Origin: Dysgonomonas sp. 520
Lineage (GTDB): Bacteria > Bacteroidota > Bacteroidia > Bacteroidales > Dysgonomonadaceae
Assembly: GCF_010501095.1 (NCBI RefSeq)
Contig: NZ_QVMP01000013.1
Location: 26,106 to 90,105, forward strand
Direction of reading: 5' to 3'
DNA length: 64,000 nt
Part shown: piece after piece, positions 9,675 through 17,766 of the stretch
Position numbering within the stretch: position 1 is the stretch's first letter
How the letters are laid out: each line of letters opens with the position of its first letter
Notes under the pieces: model-generated
The model's database searches: none
The model's input: only the letters and a program-made list of their open reading frames with translations
Told to the model about the DNA's origin: nothing
Made by a program: the position numbers and the translations under genes

Positions 9675-9780
9675 ATCTCCAAATGAAGGGGATTATATCT
9701 CTGGTTTAAGTGGAAAAAGTGAAATTATTATATATAAAACAAAATAAAAACCTCCCTTTTGGGGAGGATTGGAGGGGTTT
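9667..9780. other. Intra-operon spacer with two G/C hairpins
   Basis: The widest gap within the hdr-flx operon (106 nt after hdrA). It contains CCCCTT...AAGGGG (9667-9691, overlapping the hdrA stop) and CCTCCC-TTTTG-GGGAGG (9751-9767), then GGAGGGG just ahead of the flxD ATG. The second hairpin has no T tract, so it is not a standard terminator. It could be a repeat remnant or an mRNA processing or stability element that tunes flx relative to hdr. Confidence 0.45.
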
Positions 9781-10278
9781 ATGAATAACGAATTTGAACC
9801 AAAAGTAGTAGCTTTCGTGTGCAACTGGTGTACGTATGCCGGAGCCGACCTGACGGGAACCAGCCGCATAAAATATGCTTCGAATGTGAAGATTGTACGC
9901 TTCCCATGTACGGGGCGTATCGACTTTATGCTGTTGCTGAAAGCATTTGCAAATGGTGCGGATGGTATCATCGTTTCGGGTTGCCATCCCAATGACTGTC
10001 ACTATACATCAGGAAATTTCCATGCCCGTCGCCGTTGGATACTCTTCCGAAGTCTGCTCGATTTTATGGGAATTGATATCAATCGTATTCAATTTTCGTG
10101 GGTATCGGCTGCCGAGGGAGCTAAATGGGCAGATATTGTGAATAAGACAGTTACGAACATTCGGGAACTGGGTCCTTACATGGAATATCGTAGGGCGGCT
10201 AATTTTTTGGAAGCGAACGAAGAAGAGTTGACGAAAGAATTGGCTCGAAATAAAGAAGAGGAGGTGAAACATGGCTGA
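9781..10278 (+). CDS. flxD: FlxD / MvhD-like [2Fe-2S] electron-transfer subunit
   Basis: MvhD-family protein, the subunit that links HdrA to its electron donor module. The cysteine pattern is intact: CNWCTYAGAD at the N-terminus, FPCTGRID, and SGCHPNDCHYTSGNFHARRR. I start at ATG 9781 (MNNEFEPKVV, 165 aa) rather than the upstream TTG in the track, because GGAGGGG lies immediately 5' of this ATG. It overlaps the next gene by 8 nt, indicating translational coupling. In methanogens the partner is the Mvh hydrogenase; here the downstream genes encode a flavin oxidoreductase module instead. Confidence 0.9.
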   Translation: MNNEFEPKVVAFVCNWCTYAGADLTGTSRIKYASNVKIVRFPCTGRIDFMLLLKAFANGADGIIVSGCHPNDCHYTSGNFHARRRWILFRSLLDFMGIDINRIQFSWVSAAEGAKWADIVNKTVTNIRELGPYMEYRRAANFLEANEEELTKELARNKEEEVKHG

Positions 10279-11059
10279 ACTGAACAGTAAAGTAAAAGAG
10301 CTTTTTGAAAAAGACCTGATAGACATTTTCATCGGTTACGAAGAAGGAACACGAAACCCTCGTCCATATTTTGCTTATTCGGCGCAAGATGCAGATAATC
10401 TTGTGTTTAACGATAAGTGTCAAGGAAATCTGGCAGTTTATCTTACCCGTAAAGATTTAGTCGGAGGAAAACGGGTTGGTATTTCTGCATCCTATTTTGC
10501 ATTGAAAAGTATTTCGCAATTGTTCGACGAAAACCAACTGAAAGAAGATCTTCTTATCGTTTTAGGAATGAAAGAAGATGGTTCTATTCTGGAGTTTAAA
10601 GGATTGGACGAAATAAGAACATATTTGAGCGAAGCGAAAGCCCCATCGAAACAAAAAGATGATGAATTGTTGAAAGAATTGTCTGAAATGTCTCAGGCTG
10701 AACGTTGGCAGTTTTGGTCAGACGAATTATCCAAATGCTTCAAATGTTATGCTTGCCGTGCAGCTTGCCCGATGTGTTATTGTACAAAATGTATCATTGA
10801 GGTGAATCGCCCGCAATGGATACAGCCTTGGATTTCGACGCAGGGCAATATGGAATGGCAAATAAACCGTGTGATGCACATGGCCGGGCGTTGTTCCGAC
10901 TGTGGATCGTGTGGCGCGGCTTGTCCTATCGGAATCCCGATTCATTTGCTGACTCATATGATGACGAAAACAGTTGCAGCTAATTTCGGTGAATCGAACG
11001 AGCAAGGAAATGTGCTTTCTACATTTAAACCGGATGACAAAGAAAACTTTATATTGTAA
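10271..11059 (+). CDS. flxC: FlxC-like iron-sulfur protein of the Flx module
   Basis: 262 aa. The N-terminal about 140 residues have no Cys motif and resemble the non-cluster part of related Flx/AsrA-type proteins. The C-terminal half has CFKCYACRAACPMCYCTKC and CSDCGSCGAACPIGIP, giving two [4Fe-4S] sites. Its place between flxD and flxB, with an 8-nt overlap and a 6-nt gap, supports the FlxC role of relaying electrons inside the NAD(P)H-oxidising module. The FlxC/FlxB labels rest on order and domain type, so they could be exchanged. Confidence 0.8.
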   Translation: MAELNSKVKELFEKDLIDIFIGYEEGTRNPRPYFAYSAQDADNLVFNDKCQGNLAVYLTRKDLVGGKRVGISASYFALKSISQLFDENQLKEDLLIVLGMKEDGSILEFKGLDEIRTYLSEAKAPSKQKDDELLKELSEMSQAERWQFWSDELSKCFKCYACRAACPMCYCTKCIIEVNRPQWIQPWISTQGNMEWQINRVMHMAGRCSDCGSCGAACPIGIPIHLLTHMMTKTVAANFGESNEQGNVLSTFKPDDKENFIL

Positions 11060-11065
11060 GAAGTT

Positions 11066-12088
11066 ATGGAAAGAAAATATATATCCCAAGACTCATTAAA
11101 AACGTGGTTGAGCAAACTCAATGATGAGGGCAAACATATTTATGCACCTGTGGCAAAGGGCGATAAGACGGATTTTAAGCATATAAAATCGGTCGGCGAA
11201 ATTTCGATGGAGCATATTCAAACAACACAATCGGCTAAAGCAATTGCATTTCCTCGCACCGAAAAACTATTTTCCTACACAAAGAATAAGGGGGATGTTT
11301 CTCTGCAAGATTACGATTCGAGCGTGATTCCCGAAACAGTTGTTTTTGGTTTGCATCCTTGTGATGCAGCCGGATTTCGCCCGTTATCAAATATTTTCAA
11401 TTGGGGTACACCCGATACGCCTTTCAACGAAAGGATGAAACGTACCACGCTGATTGCCTTAAGCTGTTCGCAGTGCGACGAGGCGTGTTTTTGTACGTCA
11501 GTGAACGGAAGTCCCGGAAATACCGAGGGCAGCGATATTCTTCTTACAAAGATTAAAGACGGTTATTTGGTTGAAGTGGTAACCGATAAGGGCAAGGAAC
11601 TCGTATCTAAATATGAAAATCTATTTGACGCAGCACCGGAGGTAAACAAGGAAGAATTTTTAGCCAACGTTCCTCAAAAGTTCGGTTTGGAAGAACTGCA
11701 ACAGCGAATATCCAATATGTTCGAAAGCGAGGTCTGGAAACAGCAATCGGCTCGTTGTCTTGGCTGTGGAGCTTGTGCATTTGTTTGTCCTACATGTGCT
11801 TGTTTCGACATTCAGGAAGACAATAAGGGCAGTAAAGGAAGCCGGCTTCGCTGTTGGGATTCTTGCGGATTCTCCCTGTTTACTGTTCATACATCGGGGC
11901 ACAATCCTCGTGAAGTGCAGAGCCAGAGATGGAGGCAACGTTTGTTGCACAAATTTTCGTATATGCCCGAACGCCTTTCGGTAAGAGGCTGTACGGGTTG
12001 TGGACGCTGTTCAAGGGCTTGTCCGGTGGATATGAATATTGCGGAGCATCTTAGCTCAATTAGTAAATTGGAAAATGTAGAAAAATAA
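11066..12088 (+). CDS. flxB: FlxB-like 4Fe-4S dicluster protein (AsrA/hydrogenase-beta type)
   Basis: 340 aa, related to anaerobic sulfite reductase subunit A and hydrogenase beta-type iron-sulfur proteins. A conserved FGLHPCDAAGFRPL segment and a Cys-rich CSQCDEACFCTSVNGSPGN loop precede two C-terminal cluster motifs, CLGCGACAFVCPTCACF and CTGCGRCSRACPV. No siroheme-binding sulfite reductase C subunit follows, which argues against an Asr operon and for the Flx module. It is followed 24 bp on by the flavoprotein flxA. Confidence 0.82.
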   Translation: MERKYISQDSLKTWLSKLNDEGKHIYAPVAKGDKTDFKHIKSVGEISMEHIQTTQSAKAIAFPRTEKLFSYTKNKGDVSLQDYDSSVIPETVVFGLHPCDAAGFRPLSNIFNWGTPDTPFNERMKRTTLIALSCSQCDEACFCTSVNGSPGNTEGSDILLTKIKDGYLVEVVTDKGKELVSKYENLFDAAPEVNKEEFLANVPQKFGLEELQQRISNMFESEVWKQQSARCLGCGACAFVCPTCACFDIQEDNKGSKGSRLRCWDSCGFSLFTVHTSGHNPREVQSQRWRQRLLHKFSYMPERLSVRGCTGCGRCSRACPVDMNIAEHLSSISKLENVEK

Positions 12089-12112
12089 GTGTTAACCGAT
12101 AACTGATAACTG

Positions 12113-12952
12113 ATGACTGAAAAAAATATATATCTTCCTTATTTAATGACTGTTGAGAAAATAACTCAAGAGGCTCCGGGTGTGAAAACTCTGAGATTGA
12201 AATTTAAGGATGAAGAAGACGAGAAAAATTTTAGTTTCAAAGCAGGACAATTTGCCGAATACTCGGCTTTTGGCGAAGGGGAGTGTACTTTTTGTATAGC
12301 TTCCTCACCAACCCGTAAAGGCTATGTGGAATGTACTTTCCGTGAAGCAGGGCGGGTTACTTCGGCTTTGGCTAAATTGGAAGAAGGAGACACGATGGGT
12401 TTCAGAGGCCCTTATGGAAATACGTTTCCGATTGATGAATGGAAAGGAAAAAACTTGCTATTCATAGCCGGTGGTATCGCCTTGCCTCCTATGCGTTGCG
12501 TGATTTGGAATGCCTTGGATACACGCGAAAATTTCAAGGATATTAGCATCCTTTATGGTGCAAAATCGGTTGCCGATCTGGTTTATAAGCACGAATTGAA
12601 AGAGTGGGACGAAATGCCTGACGTGAAACTGGTAACAACCGTTGACCCGGGTGGCGAAACTCCCGACTGGAAAGGAGAGGTTGGCTTTGTTCCTTCCGTA
12701 TTGGAAAAAATGAACCCTTCTCCCGAAAATACGATTGCAATTGTTTGCGGGCCTCCCGTAATGATAAAGTTTACTTTTCCTGTACTTGAAAAGCTCGGTT
12801 TTAAATCGGAGAATATCTACACAACTCTCGAAAACCGCATGAAGTGTGGGGTAGGGAAGTGTGGGCGTTGCAATGTCGGTAATAAATATGTCTGTAAAGA
12901 CGGTCCTGTGTTCTCGAAAGTGGAACTGGAATCACTACCTGCCGAATATTAA
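12113..12952 (+). CDS. flxA: FlxA-like FAD/NAD(P)H oxidoreductase (AsrB/PyrK type)
   Basis: 279 aa of the ferredoxin-NADP reductase superfamily. An N-terminal flavin-binding barrel (KAGQFAEYSAFG; TFCIASSPT) is followed by an NAD(P)-binding domain (LLFIAGGIALPPMR) and a C-terminal PyrK-type [2Fe-2S] site, CGVGKCGRCNVGNKYVC. It would oxidise NADH or NADPH and feed electrons through FlxBC and FlxD to HdrA. AsrB or dihydroorotate dehydrogenase electron-transfer subunit are alternative names for the fold, but the operon context favours FlxA. It is the last gene before a terminator. Confidence 0.88.
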   Translation: MTEKNIYLPYLMTVEKITQEAPGVKTLRLKFKDEEDEKNFSFKAGQFAEYSAFGEGECTFCIASSPTRKGYVECTFREAGRVTSALAKLEEGDTMGFRGPYGNTFPIDEWKGKNLLFIAGGIALPPMRCVIWNALDTRENFKDISILYGAKSVADLVYKHELKEWDEMPDVKLVTTVDPGGETPDWKGEVGFVPSVLEKMNPSPENTIAIVCGPPVMIKFTFPVLEKLGFKSENIYTTLENRMKCGVGKCGRCNVGNKYVCKDGPVFSKVELESLPAEY

Positions 12953-12978
12953 CGATATTATATAAGAGAAATGGAAAT

Positions 12979-13012
12979 CCTGGCTTAATCTTTTGTAAGT
13001 CAGGTTTTTTTT
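12979..13012 (+). terminator. Terminator of the hdr-flx operon
   Basis: Hairpin CCTGGCTTA...TAAGTCAGG followed by eight T residues, 26 bp after the flxA stop. It also lies at the 3' end of the convergent DUF4276 gene. Confidence 0.85.
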
Positions 13013-13724
13013 ATTTCGACATTCTCATTTTGTCCAAAATCGACAACAAATGATTGAGGGCGGGAATATCGTATCTGACATTGTTTTCCAGATTGTTGAA
13101 ATCGAGTTTGTGCACCAGTTTTTGAACTTGCCAGTATTTTTTCGAATAATTGCGTCCAACAAGGCGGTATATTCTATCTAAATCCTGAGACGGATGCTTC
13201 CTTTTCATTGCATTTTCGTGATAAGGGTCGAAGCCTAAATGACGTTTAATGAAATGACTAGTCAGCCTTTTATCTACCTTTTGCAAGTGGTTTGATTCGG
13301 CAAGAAACCAAGTTTCAATTTCTTGAACCACAACAATGAAGTCTATTTCTTCGTGATATTTATGGAACTTCTTAGGAATAAACTTCAAGCCATGCTCCAA
13401 CCGTTGCAAATCTTCTGTGGGTAAGGGGTAGAGGTCACGCATCCCGATAATGTAGCTGTAACCCGAATTAGCAAGAGAACCGACATTTTCCATCACTTCC
13501 GATTTTACCCTGTTGTCGGCTCCGCAGTCGTAAATCAAAGCTGTGTATTTGGGGTTCAGAGGGATGTTTTTCTTTTTTGCAATTTCGTATCTGGGCACGC
13601 TGGAGCCACCTCTCGACCGTTTCAGGATGATGGACACATTGTCTCGTCCCAGAGCCTCTTCCACAAGGCTGGTTACGAAAATCTGCTCAGTTTGTCCTTC
13701 TACAAATATTGCAATCTTTTTCAT
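13011..13724 (-). CDS. TOPRIM-like DUF4276-family protein (putative nuclease partner)
   Basis: 237 aa. The start MKKIAIFVEGQTEQIF has the TOPRIM acidic residue in the VEGxTE motif (E9), and YDCGAD (D66, D70) supplies the second acidic motif. This is the pattern of DUF4276/TOPRIM proteins, related to the nuclease domain of OLD-family proteins. It starts one base after the stop of the AAA ATPase gene (TAA-G-ATG), so the pair is translationally coupled. Similar ATPase-plus-TOPRIM pairs (for example PARIS, RloAB-like and split OLD systems) act in phage defence. The family call is good; the function is inferred. Confidence 0.75.
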   Translation of the reverse strand: MKKIAIFVEGQTEQIFVTSLVEEALGRDNVSIILKRSRGGSSVPRYEIAKKKNIPLNPKYTALIYDCGADNRVKSEVMENVGSLANSGYSYIIGMRDLYPLPTEDLQRLEHGLKFIPKKFHKYHEEIDFIVVVQEIETWFLAESNHLQKVDKRLTSHFIKRHLGFDPYHENAMKRKHPSQDLDRIYRLVGRNYSKKYWQVQKLVHKLDFNNLENNVRYDIPALNHLLSILDKMRMSK

Positions 13725-13725
13725 C

Positions 13726-14865
13726 TTAATCTTCCTGATCTATCGAAAATCCGTTCATATAAAATTGAGATGCCAGAAAGTCGAAGTTACTCATTCCGGT
13801 ATACTTGAAATCGTCAAAGTTTTGTTTCGAGTTGTAGTAGTTATAAAATATCGCTTTATTTGGCTTACGCTCTATTACAGACCAATATTCAAGAGGAATG
13901 GCGTTCATAATATAACGATCGTTGGTGGTGAAAATTACCTGAATTTTCGAATCTTTCAATTTCTTTATAATCAGGTCGATCAGTCCCTTCGAACGATCAA
14001 AATCCAATCCTTCGCCCAAATCGTCAATCAAAACGCAGAAAGAAACATTGTTGAGTAGAGCCATATTTAGTTGAACGATAAACGTCAATGCCCTGAACAT
14101 TCCCTGCGACATTTCCAACTGTCCTGTTTTTTCCTCAAGATCAAGCTCTTTCACATAAATTCCAATGCCTTTCGTGCTCTCTTGAATGCCAATGGAGTCG
14201 ATAGGATAGTCCAGAAACTTCATGTCTTCGATTATTTTCTGGTCGAAATTCTTGCCATACATTTTTTTTGCGGCATATACCATGTTCAGCACATCTTTGC
14301 GATTGGGCAATGTATGTTCCACATTTTTATCCAGTTCGTCCATGCTGTTTGCCAGTCTCTTTTTCTCGACCTGATTGGTGAAATTGGCTTTTTGCAGCGA
14401 ATATCCCCAAAGGTAAAAACTGCCTAAGTAGGGAAATTCGGGATTGGTATGATTGGATACGACAAGTTTGTTGTCATTTTCATCGAAATCTATAAATCCG
14501 TTTTTTTCTTCCGAATATATTTTGCGTTTTTTTCTGTCGAATTTACATTCTTTATTGATAAGTATCTGTTCCTCAATAACAACACTGTCCTTTACATGCA
14601 GGATGTACTCGTTTTTATCTCCGTCGTTATCAAAAACCAAATGATAGAAACTATCATTGAAAGGAATCTTTTCAATTTTTTTATCCAATGCCAGAAGTTC
14701 GGCAATCTCTCTGATTACCCCTAGAGTTCGGCTCTTTCCGGCGGCGTTTTTGCCTACAATCAGATTGATATTTCCGAATTGAACAAAATCATCGTTCCGG
14801 TCTTCAATCGACCACTCTTTAGGCTGACCCTCAAGCCTTTTGTATCTGAATGCTTTTAGTATCAT
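13726..14865 (-). CDS. AAA family ATPase (AAA15/AAA_21, SMC/ABC-like)
   Basis: 379 aa. Walker A is GKNAAGKS at residues 38-45. An ABC-type signature-like segment LEMSQGMFRAL and Walker B with D-loop (CVLIDDLGEGLDF) come late in the protein, followed by VIFTTND at the switch position. The large insertion between the Walker motifs is typical of AAA15/OLD-like ATPases. Such ATPases commonly sense a trigger and control a partner effector, here probably the coupled TOPRIM protein. A housekeeping role is possible, but no housekeeping family matches this pair. Confidence 0.8.
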   Translation of the reverse strand: MILKAFRYKRLEGQPKEWSIEDRNDDFVQFGNINLIVGKNAAGKSRTLGVIREIAELLALDKKIEKIPFNDSFYHLVFDNDGDKNEYILHVKDSVVIEEQILINKECKFDRKKRKIYSEEKNGFIDFDENDNKLVVSNHTNPEFPYLGSFYLWGYSLQKANFTNQVEKKRLANSMDELDKNVEHTLPNRKDVLNMVYAAKKMYGKNFDQKIIEDMKFLDYPIDSIGIQESTKGIGIYVKELDLEEKTGQLEMSQGMFRALTFIVQLNMALLNNVSFCVLIDDLGEGLDFDRSKGLIDLIIKKLKDSKIQVIFTTNDRYIMNAIPLEYWSVIERKPNKAIFYNYYNSKQNFDDFKYTGMSNFDFLASQFYMNGFSIDQED

Positions 14866-14907
14866 AGTTATATGGATTTAGGTCGCAAACCTTTTTTTAT
14901 ACTTATC

Positions 14908-15810
14908 TTAATCTGAAAGCGTAAATCTTGAAGAACCAATCCTGTTACCGTCTGCAAAAATATCGACACGATAGGTTCCGGGCATTAAAAATTCTTCAAC
15001 CTTCCAATACATTACAACAGAGGTTTCCTCACCCGTATATTCTACCAGTCTTTTCATCGAATAATTTACCTGTCTGTTTTCGTAAGCAAATGTATTTGAT
15101 GCACTTTTGGTCAACACACTATCGTCGGGTTTCATAATTCTCACATATATGTTTCTTTCTCCCGGTTCTGCGGTAATGTTTTTTGTGATGAGGAATGAAA
15201 CAACAAATTGCTCAATTTTCTTTATGTTTTTCTGGTCTTTTCCCTTTGCGTTTGTTGCTCTTACCGAGATATTTGTGGCATCCAACTTGGCTGCAAGGGT
15301 TACTTTCTCCGACAGGTTCGACTTTTCTTGCGATACCTGATTCAGTGCACGGCTTGTTTCCTGATATTTGTTCGTTATTTCAAGTTTTTCCTGTGTCAGT
15401 TGCTGATTGATTCTATTCAGGGAATCTATTTGTGCAACATACGATCTCAGTACCGATCGAAGTGTAGTTAACTCATCCTTAAGTCTTTTTATTTCTTTAG
15501 CATCGGACGATTTGGTTGCCTCAAGTTTTTTTATCTCTTCCATCAATCGTTGAACCTTAGTCTGTTCATTTTCAAGTTGATGAAGCAGAGAGTCGTTTCG
15601 TATATCGATTTTCAGCTCTTCATATTCTGCATCAAGGTTTTTATACTCATCCTCGATCTGTTGCCTCGAAAATTCAATTATTTCCTGATTCTCTTCCAGT
15701 TGTGTCTTTTGTTGGAGAATGAAGTACGCGGCAACCCCCAATCCGGCCAAAAGCAAGATGATGGCAACAATTAGAACATATTTTAATTTATTGTTTTTTT
15801 TCTCTTCCAT
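14908..15810 (-). CDS. Membrane-anchored coiled-coil protein, function unknown
   Basis: 300 aa. A short basic N-terminus and one transmembrane helix (YVLIVAIILLLAGLGVAAYFIL, about residues 11-32) are followed by a long charged coiled coil (about 35-175, rich in E/K/L/Q) and a C-terminal globular, probably beta-sandwich, domain of about 110 residues with a FADGNRIGSSRFTL ending. The expected topology is an inner-membrane anchor with the rest in the periplasm. It is 42 bp upstream of the ATPase gene on the same strand and has its own TATATTTG promoter motif. I do not recognise a named family, and cotranscription with the ATPase pair is possible but unproven. Confidence 0.7.
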   Translation of the reverse strand: MEEKKNNKLKYVLIVAIILLLAGLGVAAYFILQQKTQLEENQEIIEFSRQQIEDEYKNLDAEYEELKIDIRNDSLLHQLENEQTKVQRLMEEIKKLEATKSSDAKEIKRLKDELTTLRSVLRSYVAQIDSLNRINQQLTQEKLEITNKYQETSRALNQVSQEKSNLSEKVTLAAKLDATNISVRATNAKGKDQKNIKKIEQFVVSFLITKNITAEPGERNIYVRIMKPDDSVLTKSASNTFAYENRQVNYSMKRLVEYTGEETSVVMYWKVEEFLMPGTYRVDIFADGNRIGSSRFTLSD

Positions 15811-15848
15811 TACCCAAATTCGTTTAACATTGTGTACTTATATAAGAA

Positions 15849-15856
15849 CAAATATA
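15849..15856 (-). promoter_or_regulatory. -7 promoter motif TATATTTG
   Basis: Exact match to Bacteroidetes TAnnTTTG on the minus strand, 39 nt upstream of the coiled-coil protein start. Confidence 0.5.
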
Positions 15857-15963
15857 AAACCTTTTTATCAGATAAGCCGTAAAACACCTTTTGGCTTTCA
15901 ATTTTTTTAATAAATAGATTGAATTTATACAATTAAAACTTTCTTTATTTAAGAATAAGCACC

Positions 15964-15971
15964 TACTTTTG
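15964..15971 (+). promoter_or_regulatory. -7 promoter motif TACTTTTG (mdh)
   Basis: Match to TAnnTTTG 115 nt ahead of mdh. An imperfect -33 element (TTTC) lies at the right distance. It leaves an untranslated leader of roughly 105 nt with no obvious structure. Confidence 0.45.
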
Positions 15972-16086
15972 TTACTCTGATATTGGAGGCTGTATCAATG
16001 ATAATTTGATCATTATATCAGTCTTTTCGGGAATATGAGTATACTGAATGTAGTCACTAAATTATAAACTAAATAAATTAACTATT

Positions 16087-17028
16087 ATGTCGAAAGTAAC
16101 TGTTGTTGGTGCAGGAAATGTGGGTGCAACATGTGCCAATGTTCTTGCATTTAAGGAAATAGCAGACGAAGTGGTAATGCTGGATGTGAAAGAAGGCGTA
16201 TCGGAAGGAAAGGCGATGGATATGAACCAGACAATTCAATTGTTAGGTTTCGATTCACGCATAAAAGGAGTTACAAATGATTATGCAGCAACAGCAAATT
16301 CGGATGTTGTGGTAGTCACTTCAGGTATACCCCGTAAACCGGGAATGACTCGTGAAGAGTTGATCGGTGTAAATGCGGGTATTGTAAAATCTGTGGTTGA
16401 AAACATCCTGAAATATTCTCCCGATGCTATTTTGGTGATGATTTCCAACCCGATGGATACAATGACATACTTGACTGCAAAAGTAACCGGCTTGCCAAAG
16501 CACCGTATCATCGGTATGGGTGGAGCTTTAGATAGTTCACGTTTCAAGTACTACCTGAGCGAAGCATTAGGAGTAAATGCAAATGAGGTGGAAGGTATGG
16601 TTATTGGTGGACATGGCGATACTACCATGATACCGGTAACACGCTTGGCTAACTATAAAGGAATTCCGGTGTCGGAACTGTTGACGCAAGAAACAATAGA
16701 GAAAGTTGCAGCCGATACTATGGTTGGTGGCGCTACTTTGACAGGGTTGTTGGGAACTTCGGCATGGTATGCACCCGGAGCGGCCGGAGCCTATGTGGTA
16801 GAATCTATTCTTCACGATCAGAAACGAGTTATGCCATGTAGCATTATGTTGGAAGGCGAATACGGACAAGAAGACATTTGCATAGGCGTTCCTGTTGTTT
16901 TAGGCCGTAAAGGTTGGGAAAAAATCATAGACCTGAAATTAACAGCCGACGAAAAGGCTAAATTTGAAGCATCAGCACTTGCTGTAAGGAAAACAAATAA
17001 TGTGCTACGAGAAACAGGGGCTATTTAA
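16087..17028 (+). CDS. mdh: Malate dehydrogenase
   Basis: Catalyses NAD-dependent interconversion of malate and oxaloacetate. 313 aa, the length of the LDH-like MDH group. The NAD-binding GAGNVGA motif is at the N-terminus, the substrate-loop arginines are in PRKPGMTREEL, NPMDTMTYL is present, and the catalytic His176 lies in GGHGDTTMIP. It is transcribed alone with its own promoter motif and a terminator. In Bacteroidales it belongs to the reductive fumarate/succinate branch. Confidence 0.97.
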   Translation: MSKVTVVGAGNVGATCANVLAFKEIADEVVMLDVKEGVSEGKAMDMNQTIQLLGFDSRIKGVTNDYAATANSDVVVVTSGIPRKPGMTREELIGVNAGIVKSVVENILKYSPDAILVMISNPMDTMTYLTAKVTGLPKHRIIGMGGALDSSRFKYYLSEALGVNANEVEGMVIGGHGDTTMIPVTRLANYKGIPVSELLTQETIEKVAADTMVGGATLTGLLGTSAWYAPGAAGAYVVESILHDQKRVMPCSIMLEGEYGQEDICIGVPVVLGRKGWEKIIDLKLTADEKAKFEASALAVRKTNNVLRETGAI

Positions 17029-17060
17029 ATAAATTGTCCTTATAATTTGATGAAATGATA

Positions 17061-17103
17061 AAGGGTAACTTTCGAGACGATATTGAATGTTACCCTTTTT
17101 TTC
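17061..17103 (+). terminator. Terminator of mdh
   Basis: Inverted repeat AAGGGTAAC...GTTACCCTT followed by a T tract, 32 bp after the mdh stop. Confidence 0.88.
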
Positions 17104-17154
17104 TGATTATCGAATAATATGAAAAACATCAGAACTCTTTTGGTTATATTTTCT

Positions 17155-17162
17155 TATTTTTG
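17155..17162 (+). promoter_or_regulatory. -7 promoter motif TATTTTTG (gmk-nadD)
   Basis: Match to TAnnTTTG 40 nt upstream of the gmk ATG, after the mdh terminator. Confidence 0.5.
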
Positions 17163-17202
17163 CACAAAAAATAACGATTAATTAATACATTTATAAGATT
17201 AA

Positions 17203-17766
17203 ATGGGAAAACTTGTCATTTTTTCTGCGCCATCGGGTTCAGGTAAGTCAACTGTAGTAAATTATTTATTGAAGCAAAACTTAAACCTTCATTTTTCTAT
17301 TTCTGCAACAAGCCGTTTGCCCAGAGGCTGCGAGAAAGATGGGGTTGAATATTATTTTCTTACTCCGGAAGAATTCAGGGAACGAATTGATAATGAGGAA
17401 TTTCTTGAATATGAAGAAGTTTATCCCGATCGTTTCTACGGAACTTTGAAATCGGAGATAGAACGTATTGTGAGTAATGGAGGAAACGTTATTTTCGATG
17501 TAGATGTTGTAGGAGGATGCGGTATAAAAGCATTTTACGGAGACGAAGCTCTTTCCGTATTTATCCAACCCCCGTCTATTGAAGAATTGGAAAGACGCCT
17601 TGTGAACAGAGGAACAGATTCGCCTGAGGTTATTCAGGCACGCATCGAAAAGGCTGAATATGAAATGACTTTCGCTCCGCAATTTGACGTTGTTATTCTG
17701 AATGACAACTTAGATCAGGCAAAGGCGGAGGCTTTATCAGTTGTTTCTGAATTTTTAAAGAGATGA
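17203..17766 (+). CDS. gmk: Guanylate kinase
   Basis: ATP-dependent phosphorylation of GMP to GDP. 187 aa with the P-loop SAPSGSGKST at residues 8-17 and GMP-binding motifs ISATSRLPRGCEKDGVEYYFL and LEYEEVYPDRFYGT. The stop overlaps the start of nadD by 4 nt, indicating coupling. Confidence 0.97.
   Translation: MGKLVIFSAPSGSGKSTVVNYLLKQNLNLHFSISATSRLPRGCEKDGVEYYFLTPEEFRERIDNEEFLEYEEVYPDRFYGTLKSEIERIVSNGGNVIFDVDVVGGCGIKAFYGDEALSVFIQPPSIEELERRLVNRGTDSPEVIQARIEKAEYEMTFAPQFDVVILNDNLDQAKAEALSVVSEFLKR

Noticed and set aside
11066-12952. Anaerobic sulfite reductase operon (asrAB)
   Set aside because: The two proteins resemble AsrA and AsrB, but no AsrC siroheme subunit follows and an MvhD-like gene plus hdrABC precede, so the Flx module fits better.
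13011-14865. Calling the pair PARIS (AriA/AriB) outright
   Set aside because: The gene architecture is similar, but the TOPRIM partner looks DUF4276-like rather than DUF4435-like, and I cannot run the profile search that would decide.
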